Of a DNA stretch of 64,000 nt, positions 17,380-26,064 are shown piece by piece. The stretch is taken from NCBI RefSeq assembly GCF_924101635.2, contig NZ_CAKMAA020000020.1, positions 1 to 64,000 of the forward strand. The letters are read 5' to 3'. How positions within the stretch are numbered: position 1 is the stretch's first letter; each line of letters begins with the position of its first letter. Below the pieces are notes generated by a model. It was given only the letters and a program-made list of their open reading frames with translations, ran no database searches and was not told the origin of the DNA. The position numbers were made by a program, and so were the translations under genes. Source of the stretch: Candidatus Nitrotoga sp. HW29. Its GTDB lineage: Bacteria > Pseudomonadota > Gammaproteobacteria > Burkholderiales > Gallionellaceae.

Positions 17380-18573
17380 ATGAATATTCACTTGTTACAC
17401 CCGCTCGACTCCGCAACGCAAGCGATCAGTTTTAAGGCTTTGCCGCCGTTGTCGTTGTACATCCATATTCCGTGGTGCGTGCGCAAATGTCCCTATTGCG
17501 ATTTTAATTCGCATGAAGCGCGTGAGACTCTGCCAGAGCAGGAATACGTGGCGGCTTTAGTGCGCGATATAGAGCTGGCACTGCCGCAAATCTGGGGGCG
17601 CAAGATATACACCGTGTTCATCGGTGGGGGCACGCCCAGCTTGTTTTCCGCGCAGGCTATGGAGCAAATTCTCTCCGCAGTACGCATGTTGTTACCGCTG
17701 GATCATGGCGCGGAAATTACGCTGGAAGCGAATCCGGGCACAGTGGAGGCAGATAAGTTTGCGGGTTTTCGTAATGCGGGTATCAATCGGCTATCGCTCG
17801 GCATTCAGAGCTTCAATGATACTCATCTCAAGGCGCTGGGACGCATCCACGATTCGTCCCAGGCGCGACGCGCAGTAGAAATCGCACAGCGGCATTTTGA
17901 CAACATTAATCTGGATTTAATGTATGGCTTGCCGCAGCAGACGCAGGTGGAAGCGGCACACGATGTGCAGACCGCACTGGAGTTTGCACCGCAACATTTA
18001 TCCTGCTACAACCTCACGCTGGAACCGAACACTCTTTTTCACCGTTATCCGCCCGCCTTGCCGGACGATGATCTATGCAGCACCATGCAGCAGAATATTG
18101 AACAAATACTCGGCACACACGGCTATCAACATTACGAAACTTCGGCTTTTGCACAGCCTAAAAAACAGGCACGCCATAACCTGAATTATTGGCAGTTTGG
18201 TGATTACCTGGGCATCGGTGCGGGTGCGCACAGCAAGCTGAGTTTTCCGGATAAGGTGTTGCGACAAATGCGTTATAAGCAGCCGCAGGCCTACCTGCAA
18301 CAGGTGGCGCAGGGTTTGCCGGTGCAGACCGAACAGTCAGTGAAGCGCGAAGATTTGCCGTTTGAATTCATGATGAATGCATTGCGCTTGAATCAAGGTT
18401 TTGCTGATGCACTATTTGCCGAGCGCACCAGTTTGTCTTTGCTGCTGATCCGCCGTGAACTGGAGCAGGCCGAGCAACGTGGCCTGATTGAACGTGGCCT
18501 GCAGCGCATCGCACCAACCGAGTTGGGGCAGCGTTTTTTAAATGACTTGCTGCAGATTTTTTTGCGCAAGTAA
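17380..18573 (+). CDS. hemW: Heme chaperone HemW (radical SAM, CPDH-like)
   Basis: A 397-residue radical SAM protein of the HemW family, once annotated as oxygen-independent coproporphyrinogen oxidase. The cluster motif is CVRKCPYCDFNSH at about residues 29-41, followed by FIGGGTPSLF and NPGTVE. HemW proteins bind and transfer heme, which suits a genome rich in cytochromes. The start at 17380 (MNIHLLHPL) gives normal family length; the frame extends upstream to 17266 without family support. Confidence 0.92.
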   Translation: MNIHLLHPLDSATQAISFKALPPLSLYIHIPWCVRKCPYCDFNSHEARETLPEQEYVAALVRDIELALPQIWGRKIYTVFIGGGTPSLFSAQAMEQILSAVRMLLPLDHGAEITLEANPGTVEADKFAGFRNAGINRLSLGIQSFNDTHLKALGRIHDSSQARRAVEIAQRHFDNINLDLMYGLPQQTQVEAAHDVQTALEFAPQHLSCYNLTLEPNTLFHRYPPALPDDDLCSTMQQNIEQILGTHGYQHYETSAFAQPKKQARHNLNYWQFGDYLGIGAGAHSKLSFPDKVLRQMRYKQPQAYLQQVAQGLPVQTEQSVKREDLPFEFMMNALRLNQGFADALFAERTSLSLLLIRRELEQAEQRGLIERGLQRIAPTELGQRFLNDLLQIFLRK

Positions 18574-18619
18574 GGTTGTGTGGAATTGTCAGCCAGTGAT
18601 GAATCACGGATTTAATTCT

Positions 18620-18696
18620 GGATAATCCATTAGGAAATTTAACTAGCTTCCCCCTTTTGCAAAGTGGGAAGTACGAATCGGGTCTATGGATTATCC
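18620..18696. repeat. Intergenic hairpin element with 11-bp inverted ends
   Basis: GGATAATCCAT at 18620-18630 is repeated as its exact complement ATGGATTATCC at 18686-18696. Nested inside is a shorter stem, CTTCCC and GGGAAG, around CTTTTGCAAAG. The whole 77-bp unit can fold into one long hairpin in the hemW-trmB intergenic gap. It could be a MITE-like remnant or a terminator for the convergent genes; no flanking duplication was seen. Confidence 0.6.
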
Positions 18697-18730
18697 TGGA
18701 TCACTAGAGGAACGTGACTTTATTCAGTTT

Positions 18731-18800
18731 TGTCGTTCCCGCGAAAGCGGGAACCCAGTCAAATCAAGTAGCTGGATTCCCGCCTACGCGGGAATGACGA
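18731..18800. repeat. Dispersed intergenic inverted repeat (TCGTTCCCGC type)
   Basis: Two stem-loops in inverted arrangement: TTCCCGCGAAAGCGGGAA near the left and TTCCCGCCTACGCGGGAA near the right, with the outer ends TGTCGTTCCC and GGGAATGACGA complementary. This is the widespread proteobacterial intergenic repeat whose two halves pair. It sits between convergent hemW and trmB and may act as a transcription terminator. Confidence 0.8.
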
Positions 18801-18816
18801 GTTAATCCGCATTTCC

Positions 18817-19494
18817 CTAGCATTTCTTGAACACCAAGTCCCAAACGCCATGCCCCAGACGTAGTCCGCGCTGTTCGAATTTAGTAAGCGGGCGATAAGC
18901 CGGGCGCGGCGCATAATCCGCTGCGGTATTTCCCAGTGATTTTTCGCCGCTCAGCACGGTAAGCACCTGTTCAGCGTAATCCTGCCAATCCGTGGCGACA
19001 TGAATATATCCACCCGGTTTGATTTTTTTCACCAGTTGCGCCACAAACGGAGGTTGAATCAGGCGACGCTTGTTATGGCGTGCCTTGTGCCAAGGATCGG
19101 GGAAAAAAATATGAACACCGTCCAGCACGTCATCCGCCAGCATGTCACGTAGCACTTCAACTGCGTCATGTTGGATGATGCGGATATTTTTTAAACCCGA
19201 TTCTTCAATCTGTTTGAGCAAACTGCCCACACCCGGGGTGTGCACCTCAAGAGCAAGATAATCATTTTGCGGATGCGACTGGGCGATGGCGGCAGTGGTC
19301 TCACCCATGCCGAAGCCGATCTCAAGGATTTGAGTCGCACTTCTGCCGAAAACATTTTCCAAGTCCAGCGGTTGAGGGAAGTAGGGGATGCCATAAATCG
19401 GCAGGAGCGTATCAAGGCAACGCTGTTGCGCATTGGAGATGCGCCCTTGTCGCAGCACGTAGCTGCGAATGTGTGAGGAGCGCTGCGGGATCAA
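18817..19494 (-). CDS. trmB: tRNA (guanine-N7-)-methyltransferase
   Basis: Methylates G46 in tRNA variable loops. The 225-residue protein has RSYVLRQGR at the start, the SAM site [15 protein letters not shown] at about 57-71, [17 protein letters not shown] and a Thr/Lys/Phe-rich C-terminal [13 protein letters not shown]. The start is a TTG at 19494 that overlaps the thiG stop (TTGA), implying coupled translation. No ATG lies in a suitable place. Confidence 0.95.
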   Translation of the reverse strand: MIPQRSSHIRSYVLRQGRISNAQQRCLDTLLPIYGIPYFPQPLDLENVFGRSATQILEIGFGMGETTAAIAQSHPQNDYLALEVHTPGVGSLLKQIEESGLKNIRIIQHDAVEVLRDMLADDVLDGVHIFFPDPWHKARHNKRRLIQPPFVAQLVKKIKPGGYIHVATDWQDYAEQVLTVLSGEKSLGNTAADYAPRPAYRPLTKFEQRGLRLGHGVWDLVFKKC

Positions 19495-20276
19495 CTGATT
19501 AATCCGCTGGTCGGTGAGCTGGGTGAAGCGCTATACAATTTCTTCGGCATGCGTCCGGCCAGAAATGCCATGCGGCCCGCCTCCACGGCCTGCTTCATGG
19601 CAGAGGCCATCAATACTGGCTGCTGTGCGGCGGCAATAGCGGTATTCATCAATACCCCATGACAACCGAGCTCCATGGCGATGGCCGCGTCTGAGGCGGT
19701 ACCTACTCCGGCATCCACTATAACCGGTACCTGCACGCGATCCATGATGAGCTGCAAATTCCACGGATTGAGGATGCCCATGCCGGAGCCGATCAGCGAA
19801 GCCAGCGGCATGATGGCGACACAGCCAATGTCTTCCAGTTGCTTTGCGATGATGGGGTCATCCGAGGTATACACCATCACCTGAAAGCCATCCGCCACCA
19901 GCGTTTTTGCGGCGGCGAGGGTCTCCACCACATTCGGATAAAGCGATTGCGGATCACCCAGCACCTCCAGCTTGACCAGACTGTGCCCGTCCAGCAACTC
20001 GCGTGCGAGTCGCAGCGTGCGCACCGCGTCGTCTGCGCTGTAGCACCCTGCCGTGTTGGGCAGCAGGGTATATTTTGATGGCGACAAAATGTCCAGCAGA
20101 TTCGGCTCGTTCGGATTTTGTCCGATGTTGCTGCGACGGATGGCAATGGTGATGATCTCGGCGCCACTGGCCTCTACCGCCGCCTGCGTCTCGGTAAAAT
20201 CCTTGTATTTGCCGGTGCCGATCAACAAGCGCGAGTGATAGCTTTTACCCGCGATGAGCAGTGTGTCTTTGTTCAT
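19491..20276 (-). CDS. thiG: Thiazole synthase ThiG
   Basis: Forms the thiazole ring of thiamine from deoxyxylulose phosphate, dehydroglycine and ThiS thiocarboxylate. The 261-residue protein shows [30 protein letters not shown] with the Schiff-base Lys, and [20 protein letters not shown]. The ATG at 20276 ([10 protein letters not shown]) is chosen; an in-frame start at 20336 would overlap thiS. It follows thiS by 16 bases and overlaps trmB. Confidence 0.96.
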   Translation of the reverse strand: MNKDTLLIAGKSYHSRLLIGTGKYKDFTETQAAVEASGAEIITIAIRRSNIGQNPNEPNLLDILSPSKYTLLPNTAGCYSADDAVRTLRLARELLDGHSLVKLEVLGDPQSLYPNVVETLAAAKTLVADGFQVMVYTSDDPIIAKQLEDIGCVAIMPLASLIGSGMGILNPWNLQLIMDRVQVPVIVDAGVGTASDAAIAMELGCHGVLMNTAIAAAQQPVLMASAMKQAVEAGRMAFLAGRMPKKLYSASPSSPTSGLIS

Positions 20277-20292
20277 TAAATGTGTTCCGTGA

Positions 20293-20502
20293 TTAACCGC
20301 CACCGACTGCGACAACAATTTCAAGTCGGTCGCCATCTGCTAGCAGTTGTTGGTTGAATTGTCCGCGCGGCAAAATTTCACCGTTGCGTTCCAGCGCGAT
20401 ACGCTTACCAGCCAGTTGCATCTGTTCAAGGAGCGTAGCGACGGAAATGGGATGATCAAATTGGCGAACTTCGCCGTTAATTGAGACTGAAATCACTTTC
20501 AA
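20293..20502 (-). CDS. thiS: Sulfur carrier protein ThiS
   Basis: A 69-residue ubiquitin-like sulfur carrier ending in VVAVGGG, the Gly-Gly tail that is adenylated and thiocarboxylated. It delivers sulfur to the adjacent ThiG. The reading frame begins [11 protein letters not shown]. Only 35 bp separate it from the divergent tRNA-Gly gene, so a TPP riboswitch cannot fit immediately upstream and none is seen. Confidence 0.95.
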   Translation of the reverse strand: MKVISVSINGEVRQFDHPISVATLLEQMQLAGKRIALERNGEILPRGQFNQQLLADGDRLEIVVAVGGG

Positions 20503-20537
20503 ATTTTGGTCGTGTTAAGGTAACATCCATTCTACAT

Positions 20538-20611
20538 GCGGGCGTCGTATAATGGTAATACCCTAGCTTCCCAAGCTAGCGCCGTGGGTTCGATTCCCAT
20601 CGCCCGCTCCA
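20538..20611 (+). tRNA. tRNA-Gly(CCC)
   Basis: A 74-nt cloverleaf: acceptor GCGGGCG pairs with CGCCCGC, the anticodon stem CTAGC/GCTAG encloses loop TTCCCAA giving anticodon CCC, and the T arm is GTGGG-TTCGATT-CCCAT. U73 and an encoded CCA end the gene. It lies alone, divergent from thiS. Confidence 0.96.
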
Positions 20612-20726
20612 CCTTCCTGAATTTTACCATCCATTTCCGTTCGCATAATCCGCTACAACTCAAGGCTTTATTCAACAAGAGCCAATGGAGCGCATTTCGT
20701 CAAACCGGTCTCCATGCAGGGGGCAG

Positions 20727-21458
20727 CTACCTCACCCGCAGTCGCGCGAATACTTCCTCGGCCGGGGGGCTAACGATGTTGCTAACCGTGCCATCGTGCA
20801 AGCCATGAGCAGGAATCGGTAACCCGGCTTTCACGTAGTGGGCACGCCAGTTGGATTCGTACAGGACCGTATGCAGTCCAGTCCATGCACTTTTGAGCTG
20901 ATTGAGCTTGAACATATCAAATATCACACGGTCACATATGGACATCCAAGCATTTGGAATCAGGCCCCACATGGGCCACATAAAAGCTGCAGACCGGGCA
21001 AACGACATACAGCTTGTGTCTACATGGGTATGCTGCAAATCCTCGGCATCTTCAAGGCGCAGGTGCTCATGGCCAGGCACAAAAATGTGCCGGTAAGCAA
21101 ATACCGCATCCAGTACTTCCCCCTTCGCCTGCGCTTGTTCATAAACATTCACCAGGCTCGTCACATGATTGGGTTCATACAAATTATCCGCATCCAGGAA
21201 ACAAACGACATCGGCACCTTCGTTCAAGGCGCAGATAGCACCCACACTTCTGGGCGTACATCCATAGTCGCCATGAGCGACTGGCAGACTGATAGCAGAC
21301 AGATTCTTGATGCCTGAAGTGACATCCGGCTTGGGATATCCGTCAGAGATGAGGTAATGCCTGGTATCCTGATGTGTCTGCGCCAATACACTTTCGATAC
21401 ATCGGCGCAGGATTGCGTCCGACTCTTTGTAGTACGGCGTAATAATCGCAACCTTCAT
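20727..21458 (-). CDS. Family 2 glycosyltransferase
   Basis: A 243-residue GT-A fold glycosyltransferase. The start VAIITPYYKESDAILRRCIESVLAQTH is the family donor-binding strand and helix, and FLDADN at about residues 87-92 holds the DxD metal site. No membrane segment is visible, so it is probably cytosolic or peripheral. It ends 13 bp before the stop-start junction with the UDP-xylose synthase-like gene and likely forms an operon for surface polysaccharide. Sugar donor and acceptor cannot be told. Confidence 0.83.
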   Translation of the reverse strand: MKVAIITPYYKESDAILRRCIESVLAQTHQDTRHYLISDGYPKPDVTSGIKNLSAISLPVAHGDYGCTPRSVGAICALNEGADVVCFLDADNLYEPNHVTSLVNVYEQAQAKGEVLDAVFAYRHIFVPGHEHLRLEDAEDLQHTHVDTSCMSFARSAAFMWPMWGLIPNAWMSICDRVIFDMFKLNQLKSAWTGLHTVLYESNWRAHYVKAGLPIPAHGLHDGTVSNIVSPPAEEVFARLRVR

Positions 21459-21471
21459 TTGGTGGCCACCT

Positions 21472-22410
21472 TTAAATGGATATTTGGATTTTGAAATAAG
21501 CGATTGTTTTTTTCAAACCATTGATCAGGTCAACGCTTGGGTGCCAATCCAGCCGGCTTTTTGCCAGGTCGATGTCGGGTTGCCTTTGTTTGGGATCGTC
21601 CCGGGGCAGCGGTTTAAAAACCAATTTACTCTTTGAGCCTGTCAGCTCGATCACTATTTGGGCAAGCGCCATGATCGAAATTTCCGAAGGGTTTCCAATA
21701 TTGACAGGCCCGGTAAATTCATCGCCGGTCCCCATGGTTAGGATCAACGCATCAATCAAATCGTCAACGTAGCAAAAACTTCTGGTCTGGCTACCATCAC
21801 CATAAATTGTGATGTCATCCCCGTTAAGAGCCTGAACGATGAAATTGCTGACCACACGGCCATCGCCGGGCTGCATCCTCGGTCCGTAAGTGTTAAAAAT
21901 TCGTACCACTTTGATTCGCAAATGGTGCTGCCGCCAGTAGTCAAAGAAAAGCGTTTCGGCGCAGCGCTTGCCTTCATCGTAACAACTGCGAATACCAATC
22001 GGATTGACCCTACCCCAATATGCCTCCGGTTGGGGTTGAACTTCCGGGTCGCCATACACCTCGCTCGTGCTAGCCTGGAGGATTTTTGCTTTTACCCGCT
22101 TGGCCAGGCCCAGCATGTTGATAGCGCCGTGTACACTCGTCTTGGTGGTTTGTACCGGATCATATTGGTAATGCACCGGTGATGCAGGGCAGGCCAGATT
22201 GTAAATTTCGTCGACCTCCACATATAACGGAAAAGTGACATCGTGCCGTATCAATTCAAAATGGGGATGTTTCAGCAGGTGTTTGATATTTTCCTTGTTA
22301 CCCGTAAAAAAATTATCAACACACAATACATCTGAACCGCTGGCCACCAGCCGCTCACACAGGTGCGACCCTAAAAATCCAGCCCCACCGGTTACAAGTA
22401 TTCTTTTCAT
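21472..22410 (-). CDS. UDP-glucuronate decarboxylase-like NAD epimerase
   Basis: A 312-residue extended short-chain dehydrogenase. It has the NAD site [38 protein letters not shown] with the catalytic Ser/Thr, and [12 protein letters not shown] holding the Tyr-Lys pair. These are the marks of UDP-xylose synthase, which turns UDP-glucuronate into UDP-xylose. It is upstream of the glycosyltransferase, consistent with supplying a sugar nucleotide for it. Exact product is inferred from family. Confidence 0.88.
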   Translation of the reverse strand: MKRILVTGGAGFLGSHLCERLVASGSDVLCVDNFFTGNKENIKHLLKHPHFELIRHDVTFPLYVEVDEIYNLACPASPVHYQYDPVQTTKTSVHGAINMLGLAKRVKAKILQASTSEVYGDPEVQPQPEAYWGRVNPIGIRSCYDEGKRCAETLFFDYWRQHHLRIKVVRIFNTYGPRMQPGDGRVVSNFIVQALNGDDITIYGDGSQTRSFCYVDDLIDALILTMGTGDEFTGPVNIGNPSEISIMALAQIVIELTGSKSKLVFKPLPRDDPKQRQPDIDLAKSRLDWHPSVDLINGLKKTIAYFKIQISI

Positions 22411-22498
22411 TATTTGTCTGCTGGAATTAGGCGAGTCAAGATAGGAAGCTTAATGGAGGATCCGATTGACTCGCATTGAGTTATGCCGTCTCTCTGCG

Positions 22499-24022
22499 TC
22501 ACGGGGGGAGTCGAGATATCCTGGTCGTATATTTATGATTGAAATTGCCGCCGTAGGTTGCCAAAACTCCGGGTGCTGCATTCTGGTTAATAAAATCTTG
22601 CACCATGAATCCGACGGTAGGCAAACCGAAATACGTGTCTCCATTAACGCTCGTTAATGAATGGGCGGCCTGGCTATGAACAACACCGTTACCATCAGTT
22701 TGGCCATTGACGACAGGTATACCGACAGAGTTAAACAACATGCGTACCCAGCCATGCTCGAAAGGAACAGGAACACTCTCTGCATTGGCCGATCCCAATA
22801 CCTGAGCGTCTTTGAACGTTGCAACGTTTGTTTCCCAGCAAAGCCGTTGGCCGATAAAAGGGTCACCAGGAAAACCAAGGCCGTTGTAGTTACCCCCTTC
22901 ACGGTTCCATGAGTCAGGTGGAACCCAAAAATTGGCAATTTGCTCGCATGCGCCATTATACGAACCAGAACCCCTACCCCAAAACTTGCTGGTAAAAGGA
23001 CTCAACAATTGAGTATCGTCGTCTGTCCCCTTTTCCTTGTCGTGGACGGGGACATTGTATCGTTTGGTGGGCATCGTTATCACCCAGTCGGTGCCAGACA
23101 GGGTTGTGTCGTCTAAAACATACTCGTTGATAATACTGTCGTGCATCAGTAGTGCGCTGATAGCATCGCTGCCTTTATTCCATGTGCTGGAAACGACATT
23201 ACCCTTGTAGAGCACCGAGCTAGTCAGATCTGCGAATGTCAAATCCGGAAAGATGCTGCCCGGATAATCCCAAATATTCTCGGCTAGTGATGGAGAAAAA
23301 GCCTCCAGCACAACCGGGGCATAGCCAAAATCCGTACCACCTGCAACGTTTACCAAGGAAGCTGTACCTGATAATCCACCCGTTGCCTTGAAAGCTCTAG
23401 CCGATTGGCCACCCATGACCAATGTGCTGGCAGGGCCCATGTCCATGGTTGTGGCTTGAACCACTGCGCAATTGGCGGGTACCCCACTTGCGTGGGTTAT
23501 TGCCGCATTGATCGCGGTATTCGTGATCGTGCCCATTTCGATAATCTCAAAATAGCCTTCACGGGTACGGTCCAGCGAAGTCGTTGCACCATCTCCGCCA
23601 CTTTTCTGAATACCTTCAATCGCAGCGCCCCAATAGGCGAAATTCACGAAACTTTTGCCATCAACAGGAAGCGCAGGAGCGGTGCAGGACTTGTCGGCGG
23701 TCATAAGTTTTGCACCGTCAGCCGTGTTCACAACCGCAGCAGTCCAGATGTCGTATGGGGCGAGATAAACACTAAGGCTAAGCACTTCGCGACCGTTCTT
23801 ACCTTCATTGAAACGAACTCTTAAGGCCTTGGATAAAGCAGTCGAGTTCAATACGGACAGATAGGTATCCTGCCCGGCGCGGGTGGTGTAGTACGGGTAA
23901 ATCAAAACCTGGCCCTGACCATCGTCACTTAGGTGTACGGCAGCGCTTGCTGCGCCTGTAATACCAATTGCCACTATCAGAGCAAGAGTCAGTGGAGTTT
24001 TATTGGTTTTTTGCATCGACAT
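22499..24022 (-). CDS. Large secreted protein of unknown function
   Basis: A 507-residue protein with a signal peptide at the N terminus (TPLTLALIVAIGITGAASA, cut before AVHLSDD). The mature part starts GQVLIYPYYTTRAGQDTYLSVLNST, resembling conserved hypothetical exported proteins of Beta- and Gammaproteobacteria. It has one Cys pair in the middle and a second near the C terminus. It lacks obvious catalytic motifs, heme sites or an anchor. The ATG at 24022 with AGAGAG upstream is preferred over a frame start at 24082. I do not recognise a function. Confidence 0.8.
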   Translation of the reverse strand: MSMQKTNKTPLTLALIVAIGITGAASAAVHLSDDGQGQVLIYPYYTTRAGQDTYLSVLNSTALSKALRVRFNEGKNGREVLSLSVYLAPYDIWTAAVVNTADGAKLMTADKSCTAPALPVDGKSFVNFAYWGAAIEGIQKSGGDGATTSLDRTREGYFEIIEMGTITNTAINAAITHASGVPANCAVVQATTMDMGPASTLVMGGQSARAFKATGGLSGTASLVNVAGGTDFGYAPVVLEAFSPSLAENIWDYPGSIFPDLTFADLTSSVLYKGNVVSSTWNKGSDAISALLMHDSIINEYVLDDTTLSGTDWVITMPTKRYNVPVHDKEKGTDDDTQLLSPFTSKFWGRGSGSYNGACEQIANFWVPPDSWNREGGNYNGLGFPGDPFIGQRLCWETNVATFKDAQVLGSANAESVPVPFEHGWVRMLFNSVGIPVVNGQTDGNGVVHSQAAHSLTSVNGDTYFGLPTVGFMVQDFINQNAAPGVLATYGGNFNHKYTTRISRLPP

Positions 24023-24292
24023 TAAATTCTCTCTATTTTCAAACACTACCGCGACAGTTCGTCTGCCCGGCACTGCTAGCAAATAACGATTATTTGTTCT
24101 GTCGCATTAACCGATATCTCTGATTTTTGATGAACAGAACCTATTTCAACACTTTAGTCATTCAGCACTGCATACCACCGAAGATCAGAGGTATATTACA
24201 GGACAAGCGAAACGCTGGTGCAAGGAAATTAAAATCCGAGCCTGCAAAAAATACGGTTAGTCATTAAATCAACTGTATCAGGAGGGACAGAT

Positions 24293-25168
24293 TTGTGCGT
24301 AATACAACAAAGTAAAGCGATCGCAATTTTGATACTCACAAGACGGCCTGATCTGGCTGTTTACCGGATGGATGGTTCAAGGGACAATGAGAGCCTTGCC
24401 GCATATGAGCACTATTTTGTTATGAACAAAAAACCCAGCCCCTACGAGATGCTTCGAGTCCATGAGTCTGGCGATGCGCCCTACCAGAAACATTTTGTTC
24501 CTGAAGAGGTCAGAAAAATATGTATCGAATTGGCGCCATTGACCTATCTGGACGTGGGTTGCAATCGCGGACAATTGATAGCGGCCGTCAAGAAAGGCCT
24601 TGACTGCCGTGCCGTTTGTGTTGGTGTTGAAATGAATGCGTTAGCCGCAAAGGACGCAGAACAGGTTTGTGACCGCGTCTATTCACGCGCCTTTGATGCG
24701 GCAATCGGCGGGCTCAAGGCAGACCACCCGGGCGGTTTCGATGTTATTTCATTTGCCGATGTGCTTGAACACATGTATGACCCGTGGGAAGCCATGGTTT
24801 TGGCGAAGGAATTGTTATCCGAGCGTGGAAAGTGTGTATTTCAAATTCCAAATATAGGGCATCGTTCCATTATTGGCGGACTCCTTTCGAATCGATTCGA
24901 TTATGAGTTGATGGGTTTACTGGATGTGACGCATATCCGCTTTTTTACGCCAGGATCATTTGAAGACGCCTGCCAGCAGGCAGGGTACAGGATTATACGC
25001 AGGGTGCAGATCATGGAGGGAAACCCGCAACCTGTGCTATCTGCGTTCAGCACGCTGATTGCAGGCTCAGAGGATGTCAAGAATTTCTTGCGAATATTGG
25101 GCGTGACACAGATTAATCTTCCGCTACTGGCGATGTGGCAAATTTGTTATGTGTGTGAACCCCTGTGA
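24293..25168 (+). CDS. Class I SAM-dependent methyltransferase
   Basis: A 291-residue methyltransferase. Motif I is TYLDVGCNRGQLIAAV at about residues 83-98, and a later FDVISFADVLEHMYDPW is the motif II-III region of the UbiG/Methyltransf_23 type. The start is a TTG at 24293 seven bases after GGAGG; an ATG at 24368 or 24422 would shorten it without damaging the fold. It probably methylates a sugar, lipid or peptide, and its context next to polysaccharide genes is the only clue. Confidence 0.82.
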   Translation: MCVIQQSKAIAILILTRRPDLAVYRMDGSRDNESLAAYEHYFVMNKKPSPYEMLRVHESGDAPYQKHFVPEEVRKICIELAPLTYLDVGCNRGQLIAAVKKGLDCRAVCVGVEMNALAAKDAEQVCDRVYSRAFDAAIGGLKADHPGGFDVISFADVLEHMYDPWEAMVLAKELLSERGKCVFQIPNIGHRSIIGGLLSNRFDYELMGLLDVTHIRFFTPGSFEDACQQAGYRIIRRVQIMEGNPQPVLSAFSTLIAGSEDVKNFLRILGVTQINLPLLAMWQICYVCEPL

Positions 25169-25268
25169 GTTAACCTCCCCTTATTTATTCAGCAACATCT
25201 TCAGCTTCTGTGTAGAAAAAAAGAAATATCGACGCTTACAATTTATTTCAATCACGATACTATAAAAC

Positions 25269-26027
25269 ATGCCCGATATTTTTATGCTCAAAGCAATCGC
25301 CAAGACAATTATTCTGCCCCCTACAGGGTTGCTATTAATCATACTCATCGGTCTGTTTCTGGTACATCGATTTCCGCGTACAGGCAGGGCGATCGCAATT
25401 ATTGCGACGGTCTACCTGCTCGCGTTGTCTACTCCTTTTGCCTCTTATCAGCTGATGCATTTTCTTGACCCATCGCCTCCGCTCGATCTTAAAGAAGCGC
25501 GGCGCGCTCAAGCTATCGTGATCCTCGGTGGCGGGATTCGCAATAATGCGCTGGAGTACGAGGGGGACACATTGGGGCGGCTGACCCTCGAGCGCGTGCG
25601 CTACGGCGCGCGGGTCGCGAAAAAAACAGGATTGCCGGTGCTCGTTGCCGGTGGATCGGTATTGAGTGGTGAACCGGAAGCAAAATTGATGCGGGAGGCT
25701 CTGGAAAACGAATTTGGAATCAAAGTTCGCTGGAGCGAAGATAAATCCAGAAATACACACGAAAATGCGGCATTCTCTATCGCAATGCTGGCAAAAGAGA
25801 ATATTCGACAAGTCGTGCTCGTCACGCACAGCTTTGACATGCCACGGGCAAAAGAGGAATTCATTACAGCGGGATTGCCGGTGATTGCGGCCCCTACCGG
25901 AATTTTAAATGGCACCCTTGAATGGCCGTCGGATTATTTGCCCGGAATCGGAGGATTACAGGCGAGTTATTACGTTTGTTACGAGCTTTTGGCGAAGCTT
26001 GTCACGCGGATATCTCTCCTTCAATAA
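25269..26027 (+). CDS. YdcF/ElyC-family (DUF218) membrane protein
   Basis: A 252-residue protein with two N-terminal TM helices (about 16-31 and 41-57) and a DUF218 domain beginning AQAIVILGGGIRNNA. It continues through VLVAGGS and KSRNTHENA to VVLVTHSFDMPRA. ElyC and SanA relatives act in envelope biogenesis, such as handling lipid carrier for peptidoglycan or antigen synthesis. The specific role here is not known. Confidence 0.85.
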   Translation: MPDIFMLKAIAKTIILPPTGLLLIILIGLFLVHRFPRTGRAIAIIATVYLLALSTPFASYQLMHFLDPSPPLDLKEARRAQAIVILGGGIRNNALEYEGDTLGRLTLERVRYGARVAKKTGLPVLVAGGSVLSGEPEAKLMREALENEFGIKVRWSEDKSRNTHENAAFSIAMLAKENIRQVVLVTHSFDMPRAKEEFITAGLPVIAAPTGILNGTLEWPSDYLPGIGGLQASYYVCYELLAKLVTRISLLQ

Positions 26028-26064
26028 ATTTATTACAAGTAATTGTAGAAAGGGGATTGATAAA

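Noticed and set aside
20503-20537. TPP riboswitch upstream of thiS
   Set aside because: Only 35 bp separate thiS from tRNA-Gly, too short for the aptamer, and no thi-box motif is seen.
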